Source of the DNA: an uncultured Oscillospiraceae bacterium | Lineage (GTDB): Bacteria; Bacillota; Clostridia; Oscillospirales; Acutalibacteraceae | Direction of reading: 5' to 3' | Length of the DNA: 33,452 bases | Assembly: GCA_900549775.1 (NCBI GenBank) | Contig: URPR01000013.1 | Location: 1-33,452, forward strand | Shown here: positions 25,415 through 32,150 of the stretch, one piece after another | How the letters are laid out: every line of letters starts with the position of its first letter | Position numbering within the stretch: the first letter of the stretch is position 1 | Translations under genes and position numbers: made by a program | The notes under the pieces: model-generated | What the model was told of the DNA's origin: nothing | Databases searched by the model: none | The model's input: only the letters and a program-made list of their open reading frames with translations

Positions 25415-26863
25415 TTATTGTATAGGAATGTTAAACTCAAAATTACACTCTTGCCCTTCTATACTTTCAGCCTTTATGGTGCCGCCATGCAAGTTTATAA
25501 TCTTCTTCACTATAGATAGACCTAAGCCCACACCTGTTTTATCCTTACTTCTAGATTTATCTGTTTTATAAAATCTATCAAAAACTAATTTTATATCTTC
25601 CTGAGAGATTCCTTCTCCACTGTTTCTTATAGAGAAAATAACATTCCCTTTTTCTTTAGATATACTTATTTTTATATACCCTTTTTCATTTACAAACTTT
25701 GTCGCATTTTCAAGTAAATTATAAATTACTTGATAAATCATATCATAATCAGCCTTTATATAAACACTGGTTGAATTTTCCAGACCTTTTATGCTTATAT
25801 TTTTTTCTACTATTTTTTCTTCAAATAAAGCTAAGATGTTCAATGTTAAACTTAATATTTCAAATGAAGTCTTGTGTAGTTCTATTTTATCGTCATCTAT
25901 TTTGGATAAATTCAGCATTGACCTTACTAGCCGTGATAATCTTTTAACTTCGTCAGATACTATACTTAAGTAATATTTATATCTGTCTTCCTTTATAGTG
26001 CCATCGAGCATACCATCTACGAAACCTGAGATGGTAGTCATAGGGGTTTTTAACTCATGAGAAACATTTGCAATAAAATTTTTTCTAACTTTTTCTGACT
26101 GTTCAATTGAATCTGCCATATTGTTAAAAGATTGTGCAAGTTCCCCAAGTTCATCTTTATTTTTAACTTTTACCCTCTGTGAAAAGTCTCCTTTACCAAA
26201 AGCTCTAGCCGCTACTGTCATGCTTTTTATTGGCCTTACCATTTTATATGACAAGAGCCATATTATCACAAATGCTATCAGACATGCTATTAATGCAGCG
26301 AGGAAAAACAATTTCGTAACTTCTTTCCCGAAATCATTCATATTTTTCGCGCTGGACGATATAAAAATAGTCCCGACAGTAGTTTCGTCAAATTTTATAG
26401 GTGTTCCTACAGAGTAGCAGTCGTAACTGTACACTGAACCCAAAGTGCTAACACCCACATATTGGCCTGTTTTTACCTGATCTATTATATAACCCGGAAT
26501 TTTATTTCCAATTTCAATGTTACCACTGTCGTTTGAATAAAGCAATATTTTTCCTTGGAGATCCGTTATAAATACGTCTGCACCTATGTTTTCAGATGTA
26601 GAATTTAATATGCTTTTTATGAATGTTTCATTTTTCAGTTTATAGCTCAAATTTGAATCCGCAGTTTTTTCTACACCATCTCGTGAGATAGTAATCGCTA
26701 TGTTATTTACGTTTCTAGTAAGTAATTCTTTTTTTTCTTCTGTTTTGTAGTTCGATACAAAAAAGTACAGCATCATTCCTAGAGTAAAGAAGCTTATAAA
26801 TAAGATTAATAAAAATGCACTTAAGTATTTTTTCAAAACTGTTGGTTTTAAAATTTTTTTCAT
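25415..26863 (-). CDS. Sensor histidine kinase with extracytoplasmic sensor and HAMP domain
   Basis: The 482-residue protein has a first membrane segment (about 13-36), an extracytoplasmic sensor of about 145 residues with a PAS/Cache-like look, and a second segment (about 185-206). A HAMP domain and the kinase core follow: H-box NFIANVSHELKTPM with His269, N-box YNLLENATKFV, and G-boxes GEGISQ and GVGLGLSIVKKI. It should autophosphorylate and pass phosphate to the regulator encoded one base upstream. The sensor has VFITDLQGKILLYS and GTIFISSSA, seen in small-molecule or envelope sensors of the WalK/PhoR-like group. The signal is unknown. Confidence 0.92.
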   Translation of the reverse strand: MKKILKPTVLKKYLSAFLLILFISFFTLGMMLYFFVSNYKTEEKKELLTRNVNNIAITISRDGVEKTADSNLSYKLKNETFIKSILNSTSENIGADVFITDLQGKILLYSNDSGNIEIGNKIPGYIIDQVKTGQYVGVSTLGSVYSYDCYSVGTPIKFDETTVGTIFISSSAKNMNDFGKEVTKLFFLAALIACLIAFVIIWLLSYKMVRPIKSMTVAARAFGKGDFSQRVKVKNKDELGELAQSFNNMADSIEQSEKVRKNFIANVSHELKTPMTTISGFVDGMLDGTIKEDRYKYYLSIVSDEVKRLSRLVRSMLNLSKIDDDKIELHKTSFEILSLTLNILALFEEKIVEKNISIKGLENSTSVYIKADYDMIYQVIYNLLENATKFVNEKGYIKISISKEKGNVIFSIRNSGEGISQEDIKLVFDRFYKTDKSRSKDKTGVGLGLSIVKKIINLHGGTIKAESIEGQECNFEFNIPIQ

Positions 26864-26864
26864 T

Positions 26865-27542
26865 TTATTTTACCTCAAGTTCATATCCTACACCCCATAC
26901 GGTTTTTAGCTTCCATTTGTCGGATACCCCCTCTAACTTTCCACGAATCCTTTTTATATGCACATCCACAGTCCTTGAATCTCCGAAATAATCAAACCCC
27001 CAAATTTCATTTAAAAGTTGGTCTCTCGTAAATACTTTATTGGGGTGGCTCGCTAAATAATATATAAGTTCTTTTTCTTTAGGCGGAGCTTCTACTTTTT
27101 TACCTTTTATTTTTAATTCATATTTTGACATATCTAACTGCAAATTCTCAAGTTCTATTTTTTTAACTGTTTCCTCTTTATTCCCAGAACGCCTTAATAC
27201 AGCTCTAATGCGAGCTGTAACTTCTTTTCCCTCAAAAGGCTTAACCATGTAGTCATCCGCGCCAAGCTCTAGGCCTAACACTTTATCAAAGACTTCACCC
27301 TTAGCAGTGAGCATTATTATAGGACAGTTAGATTCTTTTCTTATTTCTCTGCACACTTCCAGTCCATCTTTTCCAGGTAGCATTAAGTCCAGCAAAACTA
27401 AAGCCGGATTTTCCTCTTTAAATTTTTTTATCGCTTCAATTCCATCGTTTGCAACAACTGTGCTGTACCCATCTTTTTCAATATATAACCGCAAAAGTTC
27501 ACAAATGTTAAGATCATCGTCTACAATCAATATTTTTTCCAT
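26865..27542 (-). CDS. OmpR/PhoB-family response regulator
   Basis: The 225-residue protein has a receiver domain (acidic DDD near residue 8, phosphoacceptor Asp52 in LLDLMLPGKDG, the Lys switch in MVKPFEGKE) and a C-terminal winged helix ending FGDSRTVDVHIKRIRGKLE and TVWGVGYELEV. It is the first gene of the regulator-kinase-htrA operon. The ribosome site is AAAGGAGTTG on the minus strand. DNA targets cannot be told from the window; autoregulation would be usual. Confidence 0.95.
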   Translation of the reverse strand: MEKILIVDDDLNICELLRLYIEKDGYSTVVANDGIEAIKKFKEENPALVLLDLMLPGKDGLEVCREIRKESNCPIIMLTAKGEVFDKVLGLELGADDYMVKPFEGKEVTARIRAVLRRSGNKEETVKKIELENLQLDMSKYELKIKGKKVEAPPKEKELIYYLASHPNKVFTRDQLLNEIWGFDYFGDSRTVDVHIKRIRGKLEGVSDKWKLKTVWGVGYELEVK

Positions 27543-27585
27543 TCACATCAACTCCTTTATATACAATAAAAATAAATTTAATTAT

Positions 27586-27614
27586 ATTATAATATATTTT
27601 TTAAAAATTACCAA
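27586..27614 (-). promoter_or_regulatory. Promoter of the regulator-kinase-htrA operon
   Basis: Read on the minus strand: TTGGTA (27614-27609), 17 bases, TATAAT (27591-27586). The leader to the ATG at 27542 is about 38 bases. Very AT-rich surroundings reduce certainty. Confidence 0.45.
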
Positions 27615-27687
27615 TAGAAATTCAATAAATAATACATAAATTTATTAAAATGTAGGAATAATAAAGTTGTAAAAGGAGTTGAATTGG

Positions 27688-28044
27688 TTGGAATTTGTAA
27701 AAGCTTTTGTAGTTGGCGGTTTCATTTGTGCTATCGGCCAAGTTTTAATCGACCGAACTAAAATGACGCCGGCGCGTATATTGGTTTCATTTGTGACATT
27801 GGGTGTAATTTTAACAGCTTTAGGGATTTACGAGCCTATAGTTGAATTTGCAGGCGCAGGTGCAACTGTACCTTTAACCGGTTTTGGCTATACTATGGCC
27901 AAAGGCACGCTAGAATTTATCAATGAAAAAGGTGCCATCGGTATTTTAACAGGTGGACTTTCCTCAGCTTCTGCCGGAATAACCGCTGCGGTATTCTTCG
28001 GGTATTTAGCAGCGTTAGTTTCAAAGCCCGGCGATAAAAATTAA
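27688..28044 (+). CDS. spoVAE: Stage V sporulation protein AE
   Basis: This 118-residue membrane protein reads EFVKAFVVGGFICAIGQVL at the start. It continues with TKMTPARILVSFVTLGVIL, YEPIVEFAGAGATVPLTGFG and the Gly-rich GGLSSASAGITAAVFFGYLAAL, the signature of SpoVAE (SpoVAEB). SpoVA proteins form the inner-membrane channel that moves dipicolinic acid into and out of spores. I start at the TTG at 27688, nine bases after AAAAGGAG. The TTG at 27679 would abut the ribosome site with no spacer and add three residues not typical of the family. spoVAC and spoVAD, its usual neighbours, are not in the window. Confidence 0.92.
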   Translation: MEFVKAFVVGGFICAIGQVLIDRTKMTPARILVSFVTLGVILTALGIYEPIVEFAGAGATVPLTGFGYTMAKGTLEFINEKGAIGILTGGLSSASAGITAAVFFGYLAALVSKPGDKN

Positions 28045-28139
28045 ATTTGTTTATTTTGGGGAACTCTTTTGTAATATCAGTTTATAAATATTTAATTTAA
28101 TAAGGAAAGCTATATTGAAAAATTTGAGGAGGTAAAAAA

Positions 28140-28682
28140 TTGAAAGCTACAGGAATTGTGAGAAGAATAGATGATTTGGGTAGAGTCGTCATACCTAAAG
28201 AAATAAGAAGAACATTGCGCATTCGTGAAGGTGACCCACTCGAAATATATACGGATACGGAAGGTGGAGTGATTTTTAAAAAATATTCACCTGTAGGAGA
28301 AATGTCAGAGTTCGCGGAAACATACTGTGAAGTTTTAGCAAGAACGTCAAGTTTCCCTACAATAGTCTGCGATAAAGATCATGTAATAGCGGTTGCAGGT
28401 ACTTCTAAAAAAGAATATATGGAAAGACGTATTACTCCTGCTTTGGAAGAGCTAATGGAATCAAGAAAAAGTTACATTCTAAGAGACAAAAATGATTCAT
28501 CTTTCCATCCAATTGAAGGAATAGAAAGAACTGCTGCTATAGTTTACCCTGTTATTGCTTCGGGCGACGTTACAGGGGCAGTCATAATGCTAAGCAATGA
28601 CGAAGATACCATTCCTGAAGAATCCGATGCTAAAATCGCGCAAACGGCTGCCATATTCATAGGAAAACAAACGGAAGAATAA
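28140..28682 (+). CDS. spoVT: Stage V sporulation protein T, AbrB-family regulator
   Basis: The 180-residue protein has an AbrB-type swapped-hairpin DNA-binding domain at residues 1-50 (KATGIVRRIDDLGRVVIPKE, RTLRIREGDPLEIYTD). A C-terminal GAF-like domain containing SFPTIVCDKDHVIAVAG and VIASGDVTGAVIML follows. This is SpoVT, which acts in the forespore and adjusts sigma-G-dependent genes. The start is TTG at 28140 with the strong ribosome site GAGGAGGT. It is the last host gene before the broken tRNA-Ser. Confidence 0.95.
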   Translation: MKATGIVRRIDDLGRVVIPKEIRRTLRIREGDPLEIYTDTEGGVIFKKYSPVGEMSEFAETYCEVLARTSSFPTIVCDKDHVIAVAGTSKKEYMERRITPALEELMESRKSYILRDKNDSSFHPIEGIERTAAIVYPVIASGDVTGAVIMLSNDEDTIPEESDAKIAQTAAIFIGKQTEE

Positions 28683-28700
28683 TAGTTGCTCAAAAATATA

Positions 28701-28737
28701 AAATCCACAGTAATTACATCTAAATTACTGTGGATTT
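28701..28737. terminator. Terminator between spoVT and the tRNA-Ser fragment
   Basis: A perfect 15-bp inverted repeat: AAATCCACAGTAATT (28701-28715) and its complement (28723-28737). The run of T after the stem is longer on the minus strand (TTTTATATTTTT), so it probably ended the original tRNA-Ser transcript as well as spoVT. Confidence 0.8.
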
Positions 28738-28738
28738 C

Positions 28739-28800
28739 TGGCGGAGATGGAGAGATTCGAACTCTCGCACGCTTTAAAGGCGCCTACTGCATTTCGAGTG
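28739..28800 (-). other. 3' half of a tRNA-Ser (anticodon CGA): attachment-site remnant
   Basis: Read on the minus strand, the 3' part of a class II tRNA is intact: CCA end (28741-28739), discriminator G, acceptor 3' strand CATCTCC, T arm GAGAG-TTCGAAT-CTCTC and a long variable arm. The anticodon 3' stem TGCAG and the loop CTCGAAA (anticodon CGA) are also present. The 5' half (acceptor, D arm, 5' anticodon stem) is missing: after 28800 pairing with the stem is lost. This is the pattern left by a tyrosine-recombinase element that integrated into a tRNA 3' end, the functional copy being at the other end of the element. Confidence 0.75.
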
Positions 28801-28805
28801 TTTTA
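28791..28805 (+). repeat. Core-like repeat copy 1 (ATTTCGAGTGTTTTA)
   Basis: This 15-mer spans the host/element junction and matches 29026-29040 at 13 of 15 positions in direct orientation. A third partial copy, GCATTTCGA, lies inverted at 28923-28915. Possible recombinase core or arm sites. Confidence 0.4.
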
Positions 28806-28885
28806 CTCCCAACAACACTTTAGCGGATTTTGAGAAAAAATGCCCCATTTTAAGGGAAAAAGCTCTTGTCCGCAAAAAGATGATT

Positions 28886-28943
28886 TTCTCTCCGCTTCGG
28901 CTGCTTCCGACAGTTCGAAATGCGAGAGAACTATCGGAGAGAA
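28886..28943. repeat. 9-bp inverted repeat near the element end
   Basis: TTCTCTCCG (28886-28894) and CGGAGAGAA (28935-28943) are exact complements, 40 bases apart. The right arm contains one of the GAGAGAAC copies. Confidence 0.45.
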
Positions 28944-29019
28944 CTTACCGTACTGCTATCAAACATAATAACCAAAAAAGCCCGTAATCAATGGTTTTGA
29001 GGAATACGGCAAAAAAGGT

Positions 29020-29035
29020 CATTCGATTTCGAATG
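29020..29035. repeat. Short palindrome CATTCGA-TT-TCGAATG
   Basis: A perfect 7-bp inverted repeat with a two-base centre, overlapping the second core-like repeat and lying about 40 bases upstream of the first small ORF of the element. Possible binding site for a regulator or recombinase. Confidence 0.4.
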
Positions 29036-29076
29036 TGTTATGTGATATGGAAAGTGTTAGAAAGGAGCAGAAAATA

Positions 29077-29148
29077 ATGCAAGAAAAACTACTTTATTTA
29101 CAGGTAAAATCCGAGCTAAAAGCGGCGAAAAGCGGCAAAAAACCGTGA
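29077..29148 (+). CDS. Possible 23-residue leader ORF
   Basis: ATG at 29077 has a good ribosome site (AAAGGAG, about 10 bases upstream). The 23-codon frame encodes a basic peptide (11 of 23 residues Lys, Glu or Gln) that ends in KSGKKP. Its TGA overlaps the GTG start of the next small ORF (GTGA), which suggests coupling. No family is recognised. Confidence 0.3.
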   Translation: MQEKLLYLQVKSELKAAKSGKKP

Positions 29149-29333
29149 GTTCGAATAGGTTTCAAAAATGGCTCAAAAAAAGCAAAAAAGAGAGAACTTG
29201 GAGAGAACGGAGAGAACTCAGGAGAGAACAAAACCCCTTTTCCCGCCTACTTTTCAGGTACTTTCAAAATACTATTGGAGAGAACTTTTACACCTTTCTT
29301 CTGCTGTTGACCAAAAAGCGCAAAGAGGTGTAA
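29145..29333 (+). CDS. Possible small basic protein, overlaps the repeat array
   Basis: GTG at 29145 opens a 62-codon frame. The N-terminal half is strongly basic (many Arg, Lys and Glu from the GAGAGAAC repeats); a hydrophobic stretch near the end includes FYTFLLLL. It ends two codons before the HTH gene ATG. The Arg-Glu pattern comes from DNA repeats, so this may be a chance ORF over a binding-site array. A competing frame (29168-29383) is open too. Confidence 0.3.
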   Translation: MSSNRFQKWLKKSKKERTWRERRELRREQNPFSRLLFRYFQNTIGENFYTFLLLLTKKRKEV

Positions 29334-29336
29334 GTG

Positions 29337-29941
29337 ATGATTACAGAAAAATATTGCAACGAGATTTTGCAGCAATACCCTGAATACATAACCAAAGACC
29401 AGATGTACCGTATCTGTCATATCAGCAAAAAGACCTGCTTGTTTTTATTGGAAAGCGGTCTTGTGCCGAACATAGATAGCGGCAAAAAACACGCCGCTTC
29501 AAAATCAAGACGGTTGATGTTATTCAGTATTTGAAAGACAGAGATGATTACCCAGAACTGTTCAAAGCCCCAGACGGCTTTTACAAAGGAAAAGGCGGAG
29601 ATAAAAAAGCTCCGTCCTTTGATGAGGTGTTCACGCAAGAGGATTTAATTCGTATGCGGCAGTATTATGAACGACTGCTAAAAAACAACCCAGATGTTAT
29701 GTCGGTTGAGCAGGTAGCTCAGTTTACGGGCTACAATAAAAACTCGGTTAGTCGCTGGTGCAGTAAAAAAGAGCTGAAATGCTTTTATATCAAACAGCGT
29801 TATCAAATCCCTAAAGAGTATCTATTGGATTTCCTTGTAAGCAGATATTTCATAGGAATTGCCGTGAAGTCTGTCAAGCACCAGAGGTTTAATGAGCAAA
29901 TACGAAAATTGCGTACAGGTAGCGATAGCACAATGGCGTAA
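29337..29941 (+). pseudogene. Double helix-turn-helix regulator, frameshifted at an A6 run
   Basis: Two overlapping frames together encode one protein of about 201 residues. The first frame starts at ATG 29337 (AGAGGTG six bases upstream) and covers an excisionase/MerR-like HTH (YITKDQMYRICHISKKTCLF). At the A6 run 29484-29489 it leaves the conserved path and stops at 29534. The -1 frame continues the expected sequence (TRRFKIKTVDVIQYLKDRDD) and holds a second HTH (MSVEQVAQFTGYNKNSVSRW) to the stop at 29941. One missing A explains it. It could be a true mutation, a sequencing error or -1 frameshifting. Proteins of this kind sit beside parA on Tn1549-like elements. Confidence 0.65.
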
Positions 29942-29987
29942 TTTCTTAAACATATCTATAATGAAAAATGAAACGGAGGTGTTCGTA

Positions 29988-30167
29988 ATGAAAGATAAAA
30001 CCTACCACGCATATCTGGATAGCCACGAGCGACAGTTGGTAATACATAGCCTTGTAGAGCTGAAAAACAGACTGATACAGGAAGGCAGATACACAGACTG
30101 TGTTGACGAACTGATTTTTAAGGTTGTTAATGCTCCTGTTAAGAAAATGAAAATTGAACATATCTAA
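29988..30167 (+). CDS. Small conserved protein of conjugative elements, function unknown
   Basis: The 59-residue protein starts MKDKTYHAYLDSHERQLVIH and continues SLVELKNRLIQEGRYTDCVDELIFKV, a pattern I have seen on Tn1549-like elements without an assigned role. I start at ATG 29988, with GGAGGT 9 bases upstream; the frame is open upstream to 29892 but without a ribosome site. The predicted protein is mostly helical and soluble. A terminator follows at 30182. Confidence 0.7.
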   Translation: MKDKTYHAYLDSHERQLVIHSLVELKNRLIQEGRYTDCVDELIFKVVNAPVKKMKIEHI

Positions 30168-30181
30168 GGCGCATCACACAT

Positions 30182-30223
30182 AGCCGCTTATTCTTATTCA
30201 CCTAAGAGTAAGCGGCTTTTTTT
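30182..30223 (+). terminator. Rho-independent terminator upstream of parA
   Basis: Stem arms 30182-30196 and 30203-30217 (AGCCGCTTATTCTTA against its complement with one G-U), a six-base loop and seven T. It separates the small regulator genes from parAB. Confidence 0.85.
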
Positions 30224-30300
30224 GCGTTCTCTCACCCTTTTCTTTTACATAGCCGCCTTGACACAAAGCGGCTAAATTTATGCGAAAGGAGGACGCACAA

Positions 30301-31059
30301 ATGTCAAATTGCAAAGTGATTGCTCTGATAAACCAGAAAGGCGGTGTTGGAAAATCCACAACAACGGTCAATTTGGGGGTCGGTCTGGCAAAGCAAGGCA
30401 AAAAGGTCTTGCTTATTGATGCTGATACACAGGCAAATGTAACAATGTCGCTCGGCTACACCAGACCAGAAACCATACCCATTACGCTCCCCAATATCAT
30501 AGAGGATATTATTGATGAAAAGCCCTTTGATGCGGAACAATGTATCCTTCACAGTAATGAGGGCGTTGACCTGTTACCATCTACCATTGAATTAGCTGGG
30601 TACGAAGCGGAAATCATCAATGCCAAAAACCGTGAGCGTGTTCTGAAAACCTTTATAGATATGGTAAAGAAGAATTACGATTATGTGCTTATCGACTGTA
30701 TGCCTTCGCTTGGAATGTTCCCTATCAATGCTATGGCTGCGGCTGACAGCGTGATTATTCCGACACAACCGCATTTCTTTTCTGCAAAAGGTTTGGAGCA
30801 GTTGCTACGCTCAGTATCAAAAGTAAGGCGGCAAATCAACCCCAAGCTAAGAAATAGACGGTATCTTGATGACTATTGTAATGTCACGCACGAACAGCAG
30901 CAAGGAAGTTACAGCATCAATCAAAAGTGCATACGGACAGAAAATCAAAGTATTTGATGCACAGATACCGTTTGCAATTAGTGTTGTGGACGCTTCCGCA
31001 GGGTGACAGAGCTTGGCGAGAAACAACGCTCCCAAAATCGAACTGACCGCTTACGATGA
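30301..31059 (+). pseudogene. parA: ParA-family ATPase, broken by a base insertion and an internal deletion
   Basis: The start at ATG 30301 has AAAGGAGG upstream. The first 180 codons show an intact deviant Walker A (KGGVGKSTT), LLIDADTQAN and DYVLIDCMPSLG. One extra A in 30852-30854 shifts the frame. Reading on in the next frame recovers the family sequence (DGILMTIVMSRT, KVFDAQIPFAISVVDASA) until a TGA at 31004-31006. The usual C-terminal end (VTELGEKQRSQNRTDRLR) resumes in a third frame at 31003 and stops at 31059. About 20 to 25 residues normally found between these two blocks are missing. ParA ATPases of such elements work with ParB in maintenance of the excised circle. Confidence 0.75.
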
Positions 31060-31949
31060 CCTTTTTCAAACAGATGAAAGCCGTGCAGAAGCAAGGCTGA
31101 GTAAAATCAGGGATATTCCCTTATCGCAGATTGACGAGTTTCCCGACCACCCGTTCAAGATTTTAATGGACGAGGATATGCAGCAGCTTGTCGAAAGCAT
31201 TAAGCGAAACGGTGTAATGACCCCTGCTACCGTTCGGCTCAAAGAGGACGGACGGTACGAGCTTTGTAAGCGGACACAGAAGAAAAAAGGCTTGTGAGCT
31301 TGCGGGGCTTGAAACGCTGAAATGCGAGGTTAAAGAGCTGACCCGTGATGAAGCCATTATTGTAATGGTAGAAAGCAATTTACAGAGGTCAACGATTTTG
31401 CCGAGCGAAAAAGCCTTTGCCTATAAAATGCGGCTTGAAGCGATGAACAGGCAGGGGCAGCGCAGCGATTTAACTTTGTCCCCATTGGGGACGAAGTTGC
31501 GTAGTGATGCAGAGCTTGCCGAAAAAGTTGGAAAAAGTAGAAACCAAATTCAACGCTATATCCGTCTGACCGAGCTTGTACCCGAAATCCTGCAAATGGT
31601 AGATGAAAGGCAGATTGCTTTTCGCCCTGCCGTTGAAATCTCTTATCTAACCGAAGAACAGCAGTACACCTTGCTTGAAGCTATGAGCTACAACGATGCT
31701 ACCCCGTCGCTTGCACAGGCTATCAAAATGAAAAAGTTTATGCAGGACGGCAAACTCACAGACGAGGTTATCCAGAGCATTATGGAGGAAGAAAAACCTA
31801 ATCAAAGGGAAAAGCCTGCTTTCCGTGACGAGAGGATAACCAAACTCATTCCTAAATCTGTTCCAAAAGGACAGGAAACGGATTTTGTTGTAAAAGCGTT
31901 GGAGTTTTATAACCGACACTTGCAGCGAAGCAAAGCTCAGGAACGATAG
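31013..31949 (+). pseudogene. parB: ParB-like partition protein, one-base frameshift
   Basis: The TTG start at 31013 overlaps the remains of the parA 3' end. The first frame encodes the ParB N-terminal domain (IPLSQIDEFPDHPFKI, VESIKRNGVMTPATVR) and stops at 31297. One extra T in 31263-31265 causes this. Without it the frame continues VSGHRRKKACELAGLETLK, including the GHRR CTP-binding box, into VESNLQRSTILPSEKAFAYK and the KorB-like HTH (LAEKVGKSRNQIQRYIRL), to the stop at 31949. The full protein would be 311 residues. It may be inactive, or the base may be a sequencing error. Confidence 0.75.
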
Positions 31950-31987
31950 CCGCACACCGAGGGCGAGGTTTGCCCGTTTTCGTGGAT

Positions 31988-32006
31988 AGCCGCTTTTCGG
32001 CTTTTT
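31988..32006 (+). terminator. Small terminator after parB
   Basis: AGCCG (31988-31992) and CGGCT (31998-32002) with a five-base loop, followed by five T in all. The spacer 31950-32097 shows nothing else; it is rich in C and T around 32005-32040. Confidence 0.6.
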
Positions 32007-32097
32007 CCCCCTCTCCACACCTCACCCCCTTACTACTACCAAGACTATCCGAAAAAAGAATATATGCAAAACTCTTTGTTTGAAAGATTTTCTACCT

Positions 32098-32126
32098 TTG
32101 AGAGCTTCTGAGGTTTTTCGTATAAT
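32098..32126 (+). promoter_or_regulatory. Promoter of the lipoprotein gene
   Basis: TTGAGA (32098-32103), 17 bases, TATAAT (32121-32126), about 25 bases before the ATG, which has the strong ribosome site AAAGGAGG. Confidence 0.7.
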
Positions 32127-32150
32127 GAAGCCGCAAAGGAGGTCTATGCT

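Larger units (their letters stand above)
28924..29285 (+). repeat. Seven exact GAGAGAAC direct repeats (iteron-like cluster)
   Basis: Exact copies start at 28924, 28937, 29190, 29201, 29210, 29222 and 29278. The four from 29190 to 29229 are spaced 11, 9 and 12 bases apart, close to one helical turn; most are preceded by G or CG. One inverted copy (GTTCTCTC) lies at 30226-30233, just before parA. The central group falls within a weak small ORF. Confidence 0.6.

Noticed and set aside
27608..27640. Sigma-G promoter for spoVAE (CAATA, 18 bases, CATAAAT)
   Set aside because: The spacing fits but three consensus positions do not match, and the sequence overlaps the divergent regulator promoter. 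Too weak to annotate.
28739..29300. Group I intron inside the tRNA-Ser anticodon loop
   Set aside because: A tRNA intron would leave the 5' half a few hundred bases further on. No GGAGATG start, D arm or matching anticodon stem is found on the minus strand nearby, and the following DNA carries element genes.
29168..29383. Alternative 71-residue ORF over the repeat array
   Set aside because: It overlaps the better-placed 62-residue ORF and runs past the ribosome site and start of the HTH gene. Its Arg/Glu/Thr pattern is generated by the DNA repeats, and it has no convincing ribosome site.
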